A stretch of 64,000 bases of DNA, from assembly GCA_029224465.1 (NCBI GenBank), contig JAQXUQ010000026.1, forward strand, positions 1 to 64,000, read 5' to 3'. Within the stretch, counting starts at the first letter, position 1, and each line of letters begins with the position of its first letter. Position numbers and translations under genes: made by a program. This document shows, piece after piece, positions 52,581 to 62,164 of this stretch. This DNA comes from Bacillota bacterium. GTDB taxonomy: Bacteria; Bacillota; Clostridia; Lachnospirales; Lachnospiraceae. The notes under the pieces were generated by a model. The model ran no database searches. It had not been told where the DNA came from and worked only from the letters and a program-made list of their open reading frames with translations.

Positions 52581-53230
52581 CACAGATTCCGAGAAAAGAA
52601 ATCTATCGCTACCTCGGCTACCGGGGCATCGCACCTTCGGCGGAAGTTGCAGAAAGAATCGAGTCATGCGTTTCCAGGCTCCTGTCTGTTTCGTCCCCGC
52701 GGAGCGTTTACCGGTACTTTCCGCTCTCCTATCCCGCGAAAGACGAGATTCTCGCAGGCGATGTCCTTCTGCACTCCGCGAACCTTTACAAAAACGTCCG
52801 GGGCTGCAGCGAGCTCTGCATGATGGCGGTAACAATCGGACAGGGTGTCGATCTTCTAATCAGAAGAAGCGAAATTACTTCGATGCTCGACGCCGCGATT
52901 TATCAGGCGGCCGGCGCGGCTTACGTCGAAGCTGTCTGCGATGAAGTGAACTTCAAAATCAAGGAGGAGGCGGCTGCAAGGGGACTGTTTTGCAGGCCGC
53001 GGTTTTCTCCCGGCTACGGAGACCTCTCCCTGCAATATCAAAAAGACCTCTTCCGGGTTCTGGACATCACAAGGAATATCGCGGTCAGTCTCTCGGACAG
53101 CTGCCTGATGACACCGAGCAAATCCGTGACGGCACTCATCGGGCTTTCCCGCACAGAGAAAAACTGCAGTCTGCAGGGGTGTGAAGCATGCTCCTCCTCT
53201 GCAGACTGTCCGTACCGCAGAGACTCCTGA
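52577..53230 (+). CDS. stand-alone B12-dependent methionine synthase activation domain
   Basis: Corresponds to the C-terminal reactivation domain of MetH, which binds SAM and remethylates inactive cob(II)alamin; here it is a free 217-residue protein. Recognisable parts are the N-terminal IPRKEIYRYLGYRG, ADAAIYQAAGAAYVEAVCDEVN-like helix, the RFSPGYGDLSLQYQKDLF segment (SAM site RxxPGY) and LTPSKSVTALIGL. It ends with a cluster of cysteines (NCSLQGC, C..C and DCPYR). It is coupled to metF by ATGA and precedes metH, which lacks this domain. Confidence 0.9.
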   Translation: MTQIPRKEIYRYLGYRGIAPSAEVAERIESCVSRLLSVSSPRSVYRYFPLSYPAKDEILAGDVLLHSANLYKNVRGCSELCMMAVTIGQGVDLLIRRSEITSMLDAAIYQAAGAAYVEAVCDEVNFKIKEEAAARGLFCRPRFSPGYGDLSLQYQKDLFRVLDITRNIAVSLSDSCLMTPSKSVTALIGLSRTEKNCSLQGCEACSSSADCPYRRDS

Positions 53231-53264
53231 CGATATCTCATGCAAAAGAAAGCAGGTCAATCAC

Positions 53265-55742
53265 ATGCGCGATTTTATGCATCTTCTCGGAAAAGAATTT
53301 CTGTTCTGCGACGGCGGGACCGGGACGGTTCTGCAGTCCAGAGGGCTGCGCGGCGGCGAACTGCCGGAACTGTGGAATCTGACAAGAAAAGAAGACATTC
53401 TGGATCTTTACTGTGGCTATCTGAAGGCCGGCTGTGATATTTTCAATACGAATACGTTCGGCGCGAACGCCCTGAAGTATCCGGACAATCTGCGCGAAAT
53501 CGTCGAAAGCGCCGTGGACCTTGCGAAAGAGGCGCGTCTTCGCACCGGCAGGGAAGACGCCGCGATCGCTCTCGACATCGGCCCCAGCGGGAAGCTTCTG
53601 GAGCCGCTCGGCGATCTTTCCTTCGACCGCGCCGTCAGCCTTTTCGGCGAAGTCGTCCGCATCGGCGCGGCGCGCGGCGCCGATCTTATTCTGATCGAAA
53701 CAATGAATGACACTTACGAGGCGAAGGCCGCTGTTCTTGCCGCGAAGGAAAACTGTGATCTGCCGGTCTTTGTGACAACGACCTACGACGAGAACGGGCA
53801 GCTGCTGACCGGCGCTCCCGTAGAAGCGGTCGTCTCCATGCTCGAAGGACTTCGCGTCGACGCGCTCGGCGTCAACTGCTCTCTCGGGCCAAAACAGATG
53901 CTCCCGATTATCCGGCGTCTTTGCGCCTGCTCGCACCTTCCCGTGATTGTCAATCCGAACGCGGGACTTCCGAGAACGGAAAACGGACAGACGGTCTTCG
54001 ACGTGGGGCCTGCAGAATTCGCTTCCTGCATGGAAGAGATCGCCGATATGGGTGTCAGCGTTCTCGGCGGCTGCTGCGGTACAACGCCGGACCACATCCG
54101 GTGTCTGATTGAGAAAGTGCGCGGAGGGCATGTCCTTCGCCTGCCGGAGTATCAGGAGAATGGGGAAACCTATGTCACTTCCTTCTCCCGCGCGGTCCGG
54201 ATCGGTAAGCGCCCGGTCATCATCGGCGAAAGGATCAATCCGACCGGCAAAAAGAAGTTCAAGCAGGCGCTGCGCGATAACGACATCGGCTATATTCTGA
54301 ATGAGGGACTGACCGAGGAAGAACAGCACGCCGATATTCTCGATGTGAACGTAGGGCTTCCGGGAATCGACGAGCCGGCCATGATGAAGACTGTCGTCAC
54401 AAGGTTGCAGGGCGTCACGGGACTGCCACTCCAGATCGATACAACCGATAAAGACGCGCTTGAACAGGCGCTCCGGTACTATAACGGGAAGCCGATGATC
54501 AACTCAGTGAACGGCAAGAAAGAATCCATCGAGACCGTCATGCCGCTCGTACATAAATACGGCGGCGTTCTCGTCGCTCTGGCGCTCGACGAGCATGGCA
54601 TTCCGGAGACCGCGGACGGCAGAGTCGCGGTTGCGCGAAGAATCTATGAGGCCGTGGATCATTACGGTATTCCGCGCAGAGATATCGTCATCGACGGTCT
54701 TGCCATGACGATTTCCTCCGATCCGGCAGGCGCCCTGGTCACCCTCGAAACGCTCCGGCGCGTGCGGGATGAACTCAGCGGACATACGATTCTCGGCGTT
54801 TCGAACATTTCCTTCGGGCTCCCTGCACGGGAAGTCGTCAATGCGGCGTTTCTGACCATGGCGCTGCAAAACGGCCTTTCGTGCGCGATTATCAATCCCG
54901 GAAACGAACCGGCCATGCGGGCGTTCTATGCGTCCTGCGCGCTTCTTGGTTTGGATGACAACTGCGGCACTTTTATTGAACGGTGCGGCAGCTATGTTCC
55001 GGAGGCAAAACGGTTCTCCGGTGGCACGGGGCAGCCGGCGGCTCCGTCCGGGGCAGCTTCTTCCGGTGCCGCAGCCGGCGCTTCTTCCGGAAATGCGTCT
55101 CCGGCCAACGCCGGCGCTTCCTCGGCGCTTTTTACCGCCATCGAACACGGTGTGAAAGAGAGCGCGGCAAAGGCGACCGCGCAGGCACTGGAAACCAGAA
55201 GGGGATTGGACATCATCAACGAAGAACTGATTCCGGCGCTCGATGTCGTCGGCAAGGGTTTTGAGAAAGGCACGGTCTTCCTGCCCCAACTCCTCATGAG
55301 CGCCGAAGCCGCAAAGGCGGCTTTCGCCGTCATCAAGGAGTCGATGTCCGGCACGCCGCAGAAGAATAAGGCTAAGATCATTCTCGCTACGGTCAAGGGC
55401 GATATTCATGATATCGGTAAAAACATCGTCAAGGTTATGCTCGAGAACTACGGCTATGATGTGATTGATCTCGGAAAAGATGTGCCGCCGGAAAAGATCG
55501 TGGAAACAGCGCTGTCGGAAGATGTAAAGCTGGTCGGGCTTTCCGCTCTTATGACCACGACGGTCGTCAGCATGGAAGAAACGATCCGGCAGCTGCGCGC
55601 GGCAAAGCCGGATTGCAAGGTCATGGTCGGCGGCGCCGTCATGACGCAGGAATATGCCGACAAGATCGGCGCGGATTTCTATGGGAAGGACGCGATGGCG
55701 TCGGTGCGCTATGCGGACAGCCTGTTCGGGGCTGCGGACTGA
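53265..55742 (+). CDS. metH: cobalamin-dependent methionine synthase, core domains
   Basis: Transfers a methyl group from 5-methyl-THF through cobalamin to homocysteine. The 825 residues contain the homocysteine domain (about 5-300; zinc cysteines in VLGGCCGTTPDHI), the pterin-binding barrel (about 320-585; IIGERINPTGKKKFKQAL), a 35-residue A/S/G/P-rich linker (about 590-628), the cobalamin cap, and the B12-binding Rossmann domain with KGDIHDIGKNI supplying the axial His. E. coli MetH is about 1227 residues and has a fourth, activation domain, encoded separately here. The start chosen is the ATG after AGCAGGTC; upstream extension would overlap the previous gene. Confidence 0.94.
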   Translation: MRDFMHLLGKEFLFCDGGTGTVLQSRGLRGGELPELWNLTRKEDILDLYCGYLKAGCDIFNTNTFGANALKYPDNLREIVESAVDLAKEARLRTGREDAAIALDIGPSGKLLEPLGDLSFDRAVSLFGEVVRIGAARGADLILIETMNDTYEAKAAVLAAKENCDLPVFVTTTYDENGQLLTGAPVEAVVSMLEGLRVDALGVNCSLGPKQMLPIIRRLCACSHLPVIVNPNAGLPRTENGQTVFDVGPAEFASCMEEIADMGVSVLGGCCGTTPDHIRCLIEKVRGGHVLRLPEYQENGETYVTSFSRAVRIGKRPVIIGERINPTGKKKFKQALRDNDIGYILNEGLTEEEQHADILDVNVGLPGIDEPAMMKTVVTRLQGVTGLPLQIDTTDKDALEQALRYYNGKPMINSVNGKKESIETVMPLVHKYGGVLVALALDEHGIPETADGRVAVARRIYEAVDHYGIPRRDIVIDGLAMTISSDPAGALVTLETLRRVRDELSGHTILGVSNISFGLPAREVVNAAFLTMALQNGLSCAIINPGNEPAMRAFYASCALLGLDDNCGTFIERCGSYVPEAKRFSGGTGQPAAPSGAASSGAAAGASSGNASPANAGASSALFTAIEHGVKESAAKATAQALETRRGLDIINEELIPALDVVGKGFEKGTVFLPQLLMSAEAAKAAFAVIKESMSGTPQKNKAKIILATVKGDIHDIGKNIVKVMLENYGYDVIDLGKDVPPEKIVETALSEDVKLVGLSALMTTTVVSMEETIRQLRAAKPDCKVMVGGAVMTQEYADKIGADFYGKDAMASVRYADSLFGAAD

Positions 55743-55802
55743 ACATGAAAACCCACTAACCTGTGCTTACAAACTGACTTCCATATCATACTTAGTTCTT
55801 AA

Positions 55803-55836
55803 AAAAGCCGGATGAGATTTCTCCCATCCGGCTTTT
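55803..55836. terminator. bidirectional terminator between metH and the surface protein gene
   Basis: AAAAGCCGGATG (55803-55814) pairs perfectly with CATCCGGCTTTT (55825-55836) around a 10-nt loop, with A-run and T-run on opposite sides. It serves metH on the plus strand and the convergent surface-protein gene on the minus strand. Confidence 0.85.
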
Positions 55837-55866
55837 GCTATGCCATCATGTTATTTTATTGTTTTC

Positions 55867-58800
55867 TCAAACTGATCGTTTGCAATGCCGTCTCCTGAGA
55901 ATGACAACGCCCAGTGCAAGAGCTGAGGCAGTCATCACAGCAAACCATACGGCAAGATGCGAATGATCACCTGTATCCGGCGTAATACCTGTCTGGATGT
56001 CTGCCGGCTGTCTGACGTCCGGAGCACCGAAAATCGGAGCTATCGCTGCAGCAATCGTTTGGATGACAGACGGCTGCTCAGACGTAGATGTCGGTCTGCC
56101 GTTGGAAGACGTACTGTTTGAAGAAGACTGCCCACTTTCACTGCCGGAACCGGAACTCGGATTTTCGCTTGTATTCGGTTTTGTAAGCTCTTTTACCTTC
56201 ACAGTATATTGAATCGTCTTATTATTGATATCGCCATTCAGAATAAAATCCTGTCCATTCGGATCCAAACACTGCACTGCTGTCCACTTAAAATCGTATA
56301 ATTCGGACTTCCCGGAAGGAACACTTGCCTTTCCGGCGAAGGTGCCGGTAACGGTTCCTATAACGGTAAGCCGGGCAGCTGCCGCATTAGAATCCGCAAC
56401 CTTGATTCCCGGAACATCTACATTTAAAACAACAGGAACTGCTTCCACATCATTAAAAAGATCTGTGAATTTACTATACTTCTTCTTCAGGGACATGGTG
56501 ATCTTGATCACATTGTTCCCTCTGATTACATTTGTAATCTCAAACAGATCATTCCTTGTAAGTGTCGCTGTGACTGTTTCCGGAATTATCAGCCCGTCCG
56601 GAATTCTCAGTTCGGTTACAAAAGTACTTTCAATGTCTTTTGTCGAAATATTATCTGTGTTGCCGGTATACCTGGACTTTAACGCTTCGATTTTTTGCTT
56701 AACCGGCTGAACATAGAGTCTTCCCGTATATGTCAGTGTATCTCCCTTGCTAACTTCATGTAAAGCATCGTGCCCGGTATCTTCTCCGATCAGAATATCT
56801 CCGGGAAGCATTTCCTCAAAGCTGATCTGCGTCGGCTTATGTGCTTTTACTGTGAACTGAATACTGTCGGGATCATTGTGGGCATCCTGAATGGCATCTC
56901 TGCCGTCCGGTGTCTGCACTCCTGTCCAGCTGAAGTTATATTTCCGAATGTGATTACCGGAGCTTGTCGTTGCTGTACCCGTAAAGGTTCCGCTTACCTC
57001 ACCTTTTACAGTGTACAGTGCGTCATCCTGTACCGTATCCGCAACTTTGATGCCGGGAACATCAACATTCAGAATATCCGGAACGGCTGTAACATCCGCA
57101 CGCAGATCCTTGAACATTGTATAGTTCTTATTTATCAGTTCCATCGTCACTGCAACAGTATTGCCTGTTTTTGTGACACTCTTAATCTTGAACAGTTTGT
57201 TATCTGTGAGCCTGGCTGTCGGAGTATCCGGAACCATCAACTCATTCGGGAAGGATAGCTTTGCGGTAAATGTGCTCTCGATGTCTTTAGTCTGAATTCC
57301 ATCTGCATTTCCGCCCTGATCCGCAAAGTTATTTGCCATAGAGTCGATTTTTTGCTTGATGGATGCCACATCCAGTCTTCCCGTAAATGTCAAATCGTCG
57401 TCTGCATTCACATCCATTGCAGCATCGTGCTCAGTATTTTCCCCGATCAGAATGTCACCCGCAAGTCTGTCCTGGAATGTAACCAGATCTTCCGGAACAA
57501 CTACTTTGATCGTGTGCTGAATGGTATTGTTATCGTCTGCGGCCTGTGTTGCATCCTTACCGGAAGGAAGCTGTACACCCTTCCAGCTAAAATCATAGTT
57601 TCGTACATCCGCTCCGTTATCTGCCGTTGCCGTACCCGTAAATATTCCCTTAACCTCGCCCTTTACCGTGTACTGGGTACCGTTACCGCCATTTCCGAGC
57701 TGAACACCAGAAATGTTGACATCTAAAGTCTGAGGAAGACTTATGATATCATTGTACAGATCGGTAAATTTCTTGTAGTCCTTCTTTAAAGCCATTGTCA
57801 CGGTGACATTGTTACCAGTCTTCTCCGTACCGGTAATCTCAAACACATTGGTATTTGAGAGAGTCGCCGTCGGATCAGCAGGAACCGTCAGCTCGGTCGG
57901 GAAGGTTAATCTGGCCGTAAAGGTGCTCTTGATATCCTTGGTCGTAATACCATTAACATCTCCGCCCTGCTGCTGGAAGTTCCGTTTCATGGTATTGATC
58001 TGGTCTTGAACCGGCGATACATACAATCTGCCGGTATAGGTCAGCGTCGAAGCGGGAGCGATTTCCATTACGGTGTCATGCTCCGTGTTGCCGTTAGCAA
58101 GGATATCCCCATAAAGTGAAATATCGTGAAGTGTAATATCCTTCACCTGAACTGAAGTCCATTTCGGCACTACGGTAATATCTTCCTTCACCTGCGCCGA
58201 TGTATCAAACGCTGTATTGGTTCCCTCAACATACCAACCAAGGAATTTCTTTGCGCTGTCTGTGTTCGTCGGTGTTCCCGGGAAAGAACTATTTGTGATT
58301 ATGTCATTATCGCTGCGTTGTACTTTCGCTGCCAGTGCAAGCTGATTGCCGCGAACCGTTGCGAATGTCTTATCCGCTGTTGATCCATCGTCAAACTTCT
58401 CTGTATCCGGATTTACCTTGAAGGTAACCGTTGCCGTCGGTGCCCAGATATGCTTCTCTCCGTCAATGGAGGCCTTATTGACAGCATAATTGTAAGTTGA
58501 ACCTTGCTTATTCAGGACAGTCACATTGTTCACAGATTTGTCTGCAAGCGTGACATAGTCAAGCTTTTCATTGCCGTTTGCCGCTCCGTTGGTCGGGATT
58601 GCAGGCCGGTCAGCAGAACTGCCATAATATGTACTCGAATATTTAATCCGATGAGATCCGCCGGTTACCACATAGTTTGTCCCCGTCTGACCGAGACCGT
58701 TATCTGCATTACGGGACGCCGGTGTTTCAACTGTACTGTTATTGGTCAGCGTGATCGTGCCATTGGTCTGCGCACCGAACAGTGCACCACTGTTATCTCC

Positions 58801-60531
58801 ATTGCCCTTGATTGTGGTATTGCTCAATGTGATGTTTCCGTTGTTGACATTAAGTCCGCCTGCTCCGCCGACTCCTGAGCTGCCGCCGCCATTTCGGAAA
58901 TCCAAAGTGCTGTTTTCGAATGTCATCGTTGTATTAGAATTACCCAGGCCGATGGAGATACCTGCGTTGGAGCCGTAATCCGCACGGATGGTAGATCCTT
59001 TGACGGTCGAAGCACCGTTCTGGAAGGTCATACCCGTGCGCCCCCATGGTAAAAACCCATATCTAAGCCCCGGCTCCTTCATATATAGGTAGGAATTAAT
59101 AATAGAAGATCCTCCATCAACGTAGAAGCCCTGCCCAAATCCCGAGAGTGTCATGGCGGCATTCTTCATATTCAGTTTTACAGCGTCTTTCCATGTCCAA
59201 GTCTGCGAAGTGATATCCAGTGTCGCGTTCTCGAAGGTGGCATTACCGGAATAAAAGTTCGTCTCATACTTGTCATCCGCCGTGATCTTTACACTGTCAC
59301 GATTCGTGCTGCCGATTACTCTGCCGTCAATATAGATGCCGCGAGTCGTGGACTGGTTGTCCCTGAATACGTAGGTTCCGTCGTTGATCTCTGCACCTTT
59401 ATTGACAATGAAAGCCGTACTAAAATTGGTCATGGTCAAGGTACTTCCATTGCTGGCATGAATCTTCGTGCCGGAAGTCAGCGTGATTCCATTCGCACTG
59501 CCGTTGCCGGTCATAGTTGTATCACCGGCAACATCCAAGGTAATGTTCTTGGTGATCGTCGCACCGGTTGCCGCGCTGCCATTCTCACCAAATTTGCCTT
59601 TGATGTGAATCGTCGCGTTATTGGATGCTGCCGCTACTGCCTCATTGATCGTTCCATACGTTGTCGTGTCATCATCGTCGATCCAGATCTTACCGTCGGT
59701 ATCTGCCGCTGGTGTACTGACGATCGCATAGATCGAGAATGCATCCGCTTTCAGTTCAACCATGCCGTCTTCCGTATTAATGTCGCTGACAACAACCTTC
59801 TCTGCATTCGCATTCGTATTTTTCAAATGATAAGCGGAAACCGTATCGTCCTCATCCAGAGAAAGATTCCGGAAAGTGACTGTAATTTCCTTCTGCGGCT
59901 CCAGATTGTGCTCATCGCCCTTATAGAAGTCAAAATCGTAGGCAACAATATCGTCTGCCGAAAGATTGGCTGCATCTGCTTCCGCACCCTTGCGGATTGC
60001 ATCCAGAATCTTGCCTGCAGAGACACGTTTGATCTGTACTTGAATGCCCTCGGGGAAAGCGCCCTCCGGCGCTCCAATATTCACTTCTGCATTGCTGTCC
60101 GGATCATCATATATGTATGAAAAAGCCGGGTAAGTCTCTTCCGGATCACTGTGCAGAACAAGTTCCTCCGTAGCCGCCTCTGTCGCTGCAAGAGCTGAAT
60201 CGGCCTCTGTATCTTCTTCTGACTGAAATGTGCCTGCAGTATCCGCAGTATCCTCTTCTTCAGTCGCGCTGGTTGCAGCCTCAGCGGAATCCAACGACTT
60301 GTCCTCTGCAGCAGCCTCTCCGCTGTCTTCCACAGCTTCTTTAATCTCTTTCATGGAAGCGTCTGCGTCAGATTCGCTGACTTCTTCTGCGTTCTCGTCT
60401 CTCTCAGCATTATCCGTCACCATGCTCTCTGCAGGAACAGGTTCCGCATAGACTGGTAAGCTGTTTGCAGGAATTAGACTGAACAACATGAGTATCGCCA
60501 ATATTTTCGCTATAAATCGTTTGTGTAGCAT
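55867..60531 (-). CDS. large sortase-anchored surface protein with beta-helix and tandem modules
   Basis: Function unknown; adhesion is plausible but not shown. The 1554 residues have a signal peptide (cleavage after VYA near 29), an E/D/A/S-rich segment (30-130), a beta-rich region, a right-handed beta-helix-like stretch (about 290-640, with NNATIHIKG, MTNFSTAF, FENATLDI, TNNSTVE ladders), a Listeria-Bacteroides-type repeat (KKFLGWYVEG, near 790), three tandem modules of about 205 residues (A 58140-57500, B 57499-56850, C 56849-56190), an S/G/T linker and a sorting signal TPDTG (1517-1521) with a hydrophobic helix and RRRHCKRSV tail. The gene is visibly richer in A+T than its neighbours. A good promoter and GGGGGG ribosome site precede it. 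Confidence 0.88.
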   Translation of the reverse strand: MLHKRFIAKILAILMLFSLIPANSLPVYAEPVPAESMVTDNAERDENAEEVSESDADASMKEIKEAVEDSGEAAAEDKSLDSAEAATSATEEEDTADTAGTFQSEEDTEADSALAATEAATEELVLHSDPEETYPAFSYIYDDPDSNAEVNIGAPEGAFPEGIQVQIKRVSAGKILDAIRKGAEADAANLSADDIVAYDFDFYKGDEHNLEPQKEITVTFRNLSLDEDDTVSAYHLKNTNANAEKVVVSDINTEDGMVELKADAFSIYAIVSTPAADTDGKIWIDDDDTTTYGTINEAVAAASNNATIHIKGKFGENGSAATGATITKNITLDVAGDTTMTGNGSANGITLTSGTKIHASNGSTLTMTNFSTAFIVNKGAEINDGTYVFRDNQSTTRGIYIDGRVIGSTNRDSVKITADDKYETNFYSGNATFENATLDITSQTWTWKDAVKLNMKNAAMTLSGFGQGFYVDGGSSIINSYLYMKEPGLRYGFLPWGRTGMTFQNGASTVKGSTIRADYGSNAGISIGLGNSNTTMTFENSTLDFRNGGGSSGVGGAGGLNVNNGNITLSNTTIKGNGDNSGALFGAQTNGTITLTNNSTVETPASRNADNGLGQTGTNYVVTGGSHRIKYSSTYYGSSADRPAIPTNGAANGNEKLDYVTLADKSVNNVTVLNKQGSTYNYAVNKASIDGEKHIWAPTATVTFKVNPDTEKFDDGSTADKTFATVRGNQLALAAKVQRSDNDIITNSSFPGTPTNTDSAKKFLGWYVEGTNTAFDTSAQVKEDITVVPKWTSVQVKDITLHDISLYGDILANGNTEHDTVMEIAPASTLTYTGRLYVSPVQDQINTMKRNFQQQGGDVNGITTKDIKSTFTARLTFPTELTVPADPTATLSNTNVFEITGTEKTGNNVTVTMALKKDYKKFTDLYNDIISLPQTLDVNISGVQLGNGGNGTQYTVKGEVKGIFTGTATADNGADVRNYDFSWKGVQLPSGKDATQAADDNNTIQHTIKVVVPEDLVTFQDRLAGDILIGENTEHDAAMDVNADDDLTFTGRLDVASIKQKIDSMANNFADQGGNADGIQTKDIESTFTAKLSFPNELMVPDTPTARLTDNKLFKIKSVTKTGNTVAVTMELINKNYTMFKDLRADVTAVPDILNVDVPGIKVADTVQDDALYTVKGEVSGTFTGTATTSSGNHIRKYNFSWTGVQTPDGRDAIQDAHNDPDSIQFTVKAHKPTQISFEEMLPGDILIGEDTGHDALHEVSKGDTLTYTGRLYVQPVKQKIEALKSRYTGNTDNISTKDIESTFVTELRIPDGLIIPETVTATLTRNDLFEITNVIRGNNVIKITMSLKKKYSKFTDLFNDVEAVPVVLNVDVPGIKVADSNAAAARLTVIGTVTGTFAGKASVPSGKSELYDFKWTAVQCLDPNGQDFILNGDINNKTIQYTVKVKELTKPNTSENPSSGSGSESGQSSSNSTSSNGRPTSTSEQPSVIQTIAAAIAPIFGAPDVRQPADIQTGITPDTGDHSHLAVWFAVMTASALALGVVILRRRHCKRSV
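56190..58140 (-). repeat. three tandem ~205-residue modules in the surface protein
   Basis: Each module starts with a GDIL(A/I)(N/G)(G/E)(N/D)T(E/G)HD signature, followed by (T/D)LT(Y/F)TGRL, ITTKDI(K/E)STF, a proline-rich (V/I)P-D/E-(T/P)-T-A strand, a (K/T)F(T/K)DL segment and a GEVXGTFTG ending with the FSW(K/T)GVQ block. They are divergent copies, presumably Ig-like or stalk repeats. Confidence 0.8.
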
Positions 60532-60587
60532 AAGACCCCCCTTTTGATTACTTCAAGAGTAGAGTGTTGCATTTGTTTAATATACCA

Positions 60588-60616
60588 AATATACAGATAT
60601 AAAGATACTTTGTCAA
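60588..60616 (-). promoter_or_regulatory. sigma-A promoter of the surface protein gene
   Basis: Minus strand TTGACA (60611-60616), 17-bp spacer, TATATT (60588-60593). The -35 is perfect and the -10 has five of six consensus bases. It lies directly after the AAA ATPase gene, about 57 bp before the start codon. Confidence 0.75.
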
Positions 60617-60634
60617 AAATACTATTACCTAGAT

Positions 60635-62155
60635 TCATGCCTGCTCGGAAAGCTGCAGTGCCTCCTGCCGCAGCGCATCCTCCTGATTCCCAAGGAGCAG
60701 CAGCTTATTGTACTTGTAATACGCCTCGTTCCCGTTCTCGCTGACAAACTGCAGACTGTAATAGCCGGCCGAGAGCTCGGAAAGAAAGATCACCATCTCC
60801 TGCCCTTCACCGAAAGTTCTGCTCATGAACGCAAAGCTGTGTGTCAGGCGGTCACCGGTTTTTACGATCTCTTCCTGTCGCCGCTTCTCTCTCCTGTCAA
60901 AGAAAGCTTTGACCAGCCGGAAATCCGCCCGCGGATCTTCTTCTCTTCCCGCTCTGTCCAGCGTAAGCGCGTTCTCCATCTCCTCCAGAGCCGCAATCAT
61001 CCGTTTCATCGTGCGGATCTTCCCGCGCTCCAGCATCTTTGTCCTGCTGCCGCGCTCGATCTCCGCCTTCTCATCCGCGGCAGTCCCCTGCAGAAACGAG
61101 AGCGCGTCCGCACCGCTCTTTAACGCGCCTGCAAGCCCCTGCAGTTTACCGACCAGGAGCTTCTGCACCGCAAGCTCTTCCGCGCAGCGGCGGAAATCCG
61201 TGTTCAGGCTGTCGATCAGAAGACTGATCAGACTGAGCTTCTCGTCAAACGGCGAATTCTTGATCTTCTCTGTGTTTTCCGGATAAGCGCCCTCCAGAAT
61301 ATCCGGAATTCTGTACACGTTCCGGTACTTGTTGTACAGCTCGTAATAGTCCGCAAAATCGCCCGCAATCTCCGGATCCTGCAGATACTGGACAATCAGG
61401 TTTTTGGTAACAGGAAGGCCTGTTTTCTCGTAAACATGAAGTATCCTCGAAAGATCTTCCCAGCCTCTTGCCGTGACAAAATACCGGTCCTCGATATCCG
61501 TGCGGATCCTGTAGAAATTCTCCCGCCGGATATCCAGATACGCAATCACGGAGCCGTGGACGCCCGCCTTGTAAGCATATTCCTTCCACGCGTCGAAGTC
61601 TTCCTCCACATTGATTTTCCGGACTCTGTCGAGCGTCGCAATATCAAAATCGCGCACGGACTTATTGTACTGCGGCGGATTGCCGGCGGTCACAATCAGG
61701 AACCCTTCCGGCAGATGGTGCGTTCCGAACGTCTTGTACTGCAGAAACTGCAGCATCGTCGGCGCGAGCGTCTCCGAGACGCAGTTGATCTCGTCAAGAA
61801 ACAGGATGCCTTCCTGCACACCGCTTTGTTCGATCTGATCATACACGGAGGCGATGATCTCACTCATCGTATATTCGGTCACTTTGTACGGGTGGCCGCC
61901 GTAGCTCTTGTCGGTAATAAACGGCAGACCGATCGCGCTCTGGCGCGTATGGTGCGTGATCGTATAAGCGACCAGATTGATACCGCATTCCTGCGCTACC
62001 TGTTCCATGATTGCTGTTTTGCCGATACCGGGCGGTCCGATCAGAAGAATCGGGCGCTGCCGCTCGGTCGGAATCTCGTATGCTCCCGTTTCGTCCCGCT
62101 GCGTGTAGGCGCGCACGGTGTTGATGATTTCCTGCTTTGCCTCTTTAATATTCAT
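60635..62155 (-). CDS. AAA-family ATPase (MoxR-like)
   Basis: Probable chaperone-type ATPase that works with the VWA-like protein encoded before it, as RavA-ViaA and MoxR-VWA pairs do. The 506 residues have Walker A GPPGIGKTA (40-48), Walker B ILFLDE (117-122), sensor 1 in FLIVTAGNPPQYNKS and an arginine finger candidate in LDRVRKI. The C-terminal about 250 residues are helical and unassigned. GAGGATGACCG precedes the ATG, 9 bp after the VWA stop. The substrate is unknown. Confidence 0.88.
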   Translation of the reverse strand: MNIKEAKQEIINTVRAYTQRDETGAYEIPTERQRPILLIGPPGIGKTAIMEQVAQECGINLVAYTITHHTRQSAIGLPFITDKSYGGHPYKVTEYTMSEIIASVYDQIEQSGVQEGILFLDEINCVSETLAPTMLQFLQYKTFGTHHLPEGFLIVTAGNPPQYNKSVRDFDIATLDRVRKINVEEDFDAWKEYAYKAGVHGSVIAYLDIRRENFYRIRTDIEDRYFVTARGWEDLSRILHVYEKTGLPVTKNLIVQYLQDPEIAGDFADYYELYNKYRNVYRIPDILEGAYPENTEKIKNSPFDEKLSLISLLIDSLNTDFRRCAEELAVQKLLVGKLQGLAGALKSGADALSFLQGTAADEKAEIERGSRTKMLERGKIRTMKRMIAALEEMENALTLDRAGREEDPRADFRLVKAFFDRREKRRQEEIVKTGDRLTHSFAFMSRTFGEGQEMVIFLSELSAGYYSLQFVSENGNEAYYKYNKLLLLGNQEDALRQEALQLSEQA

Positions 62156-62164
62156 CGGTCATCC

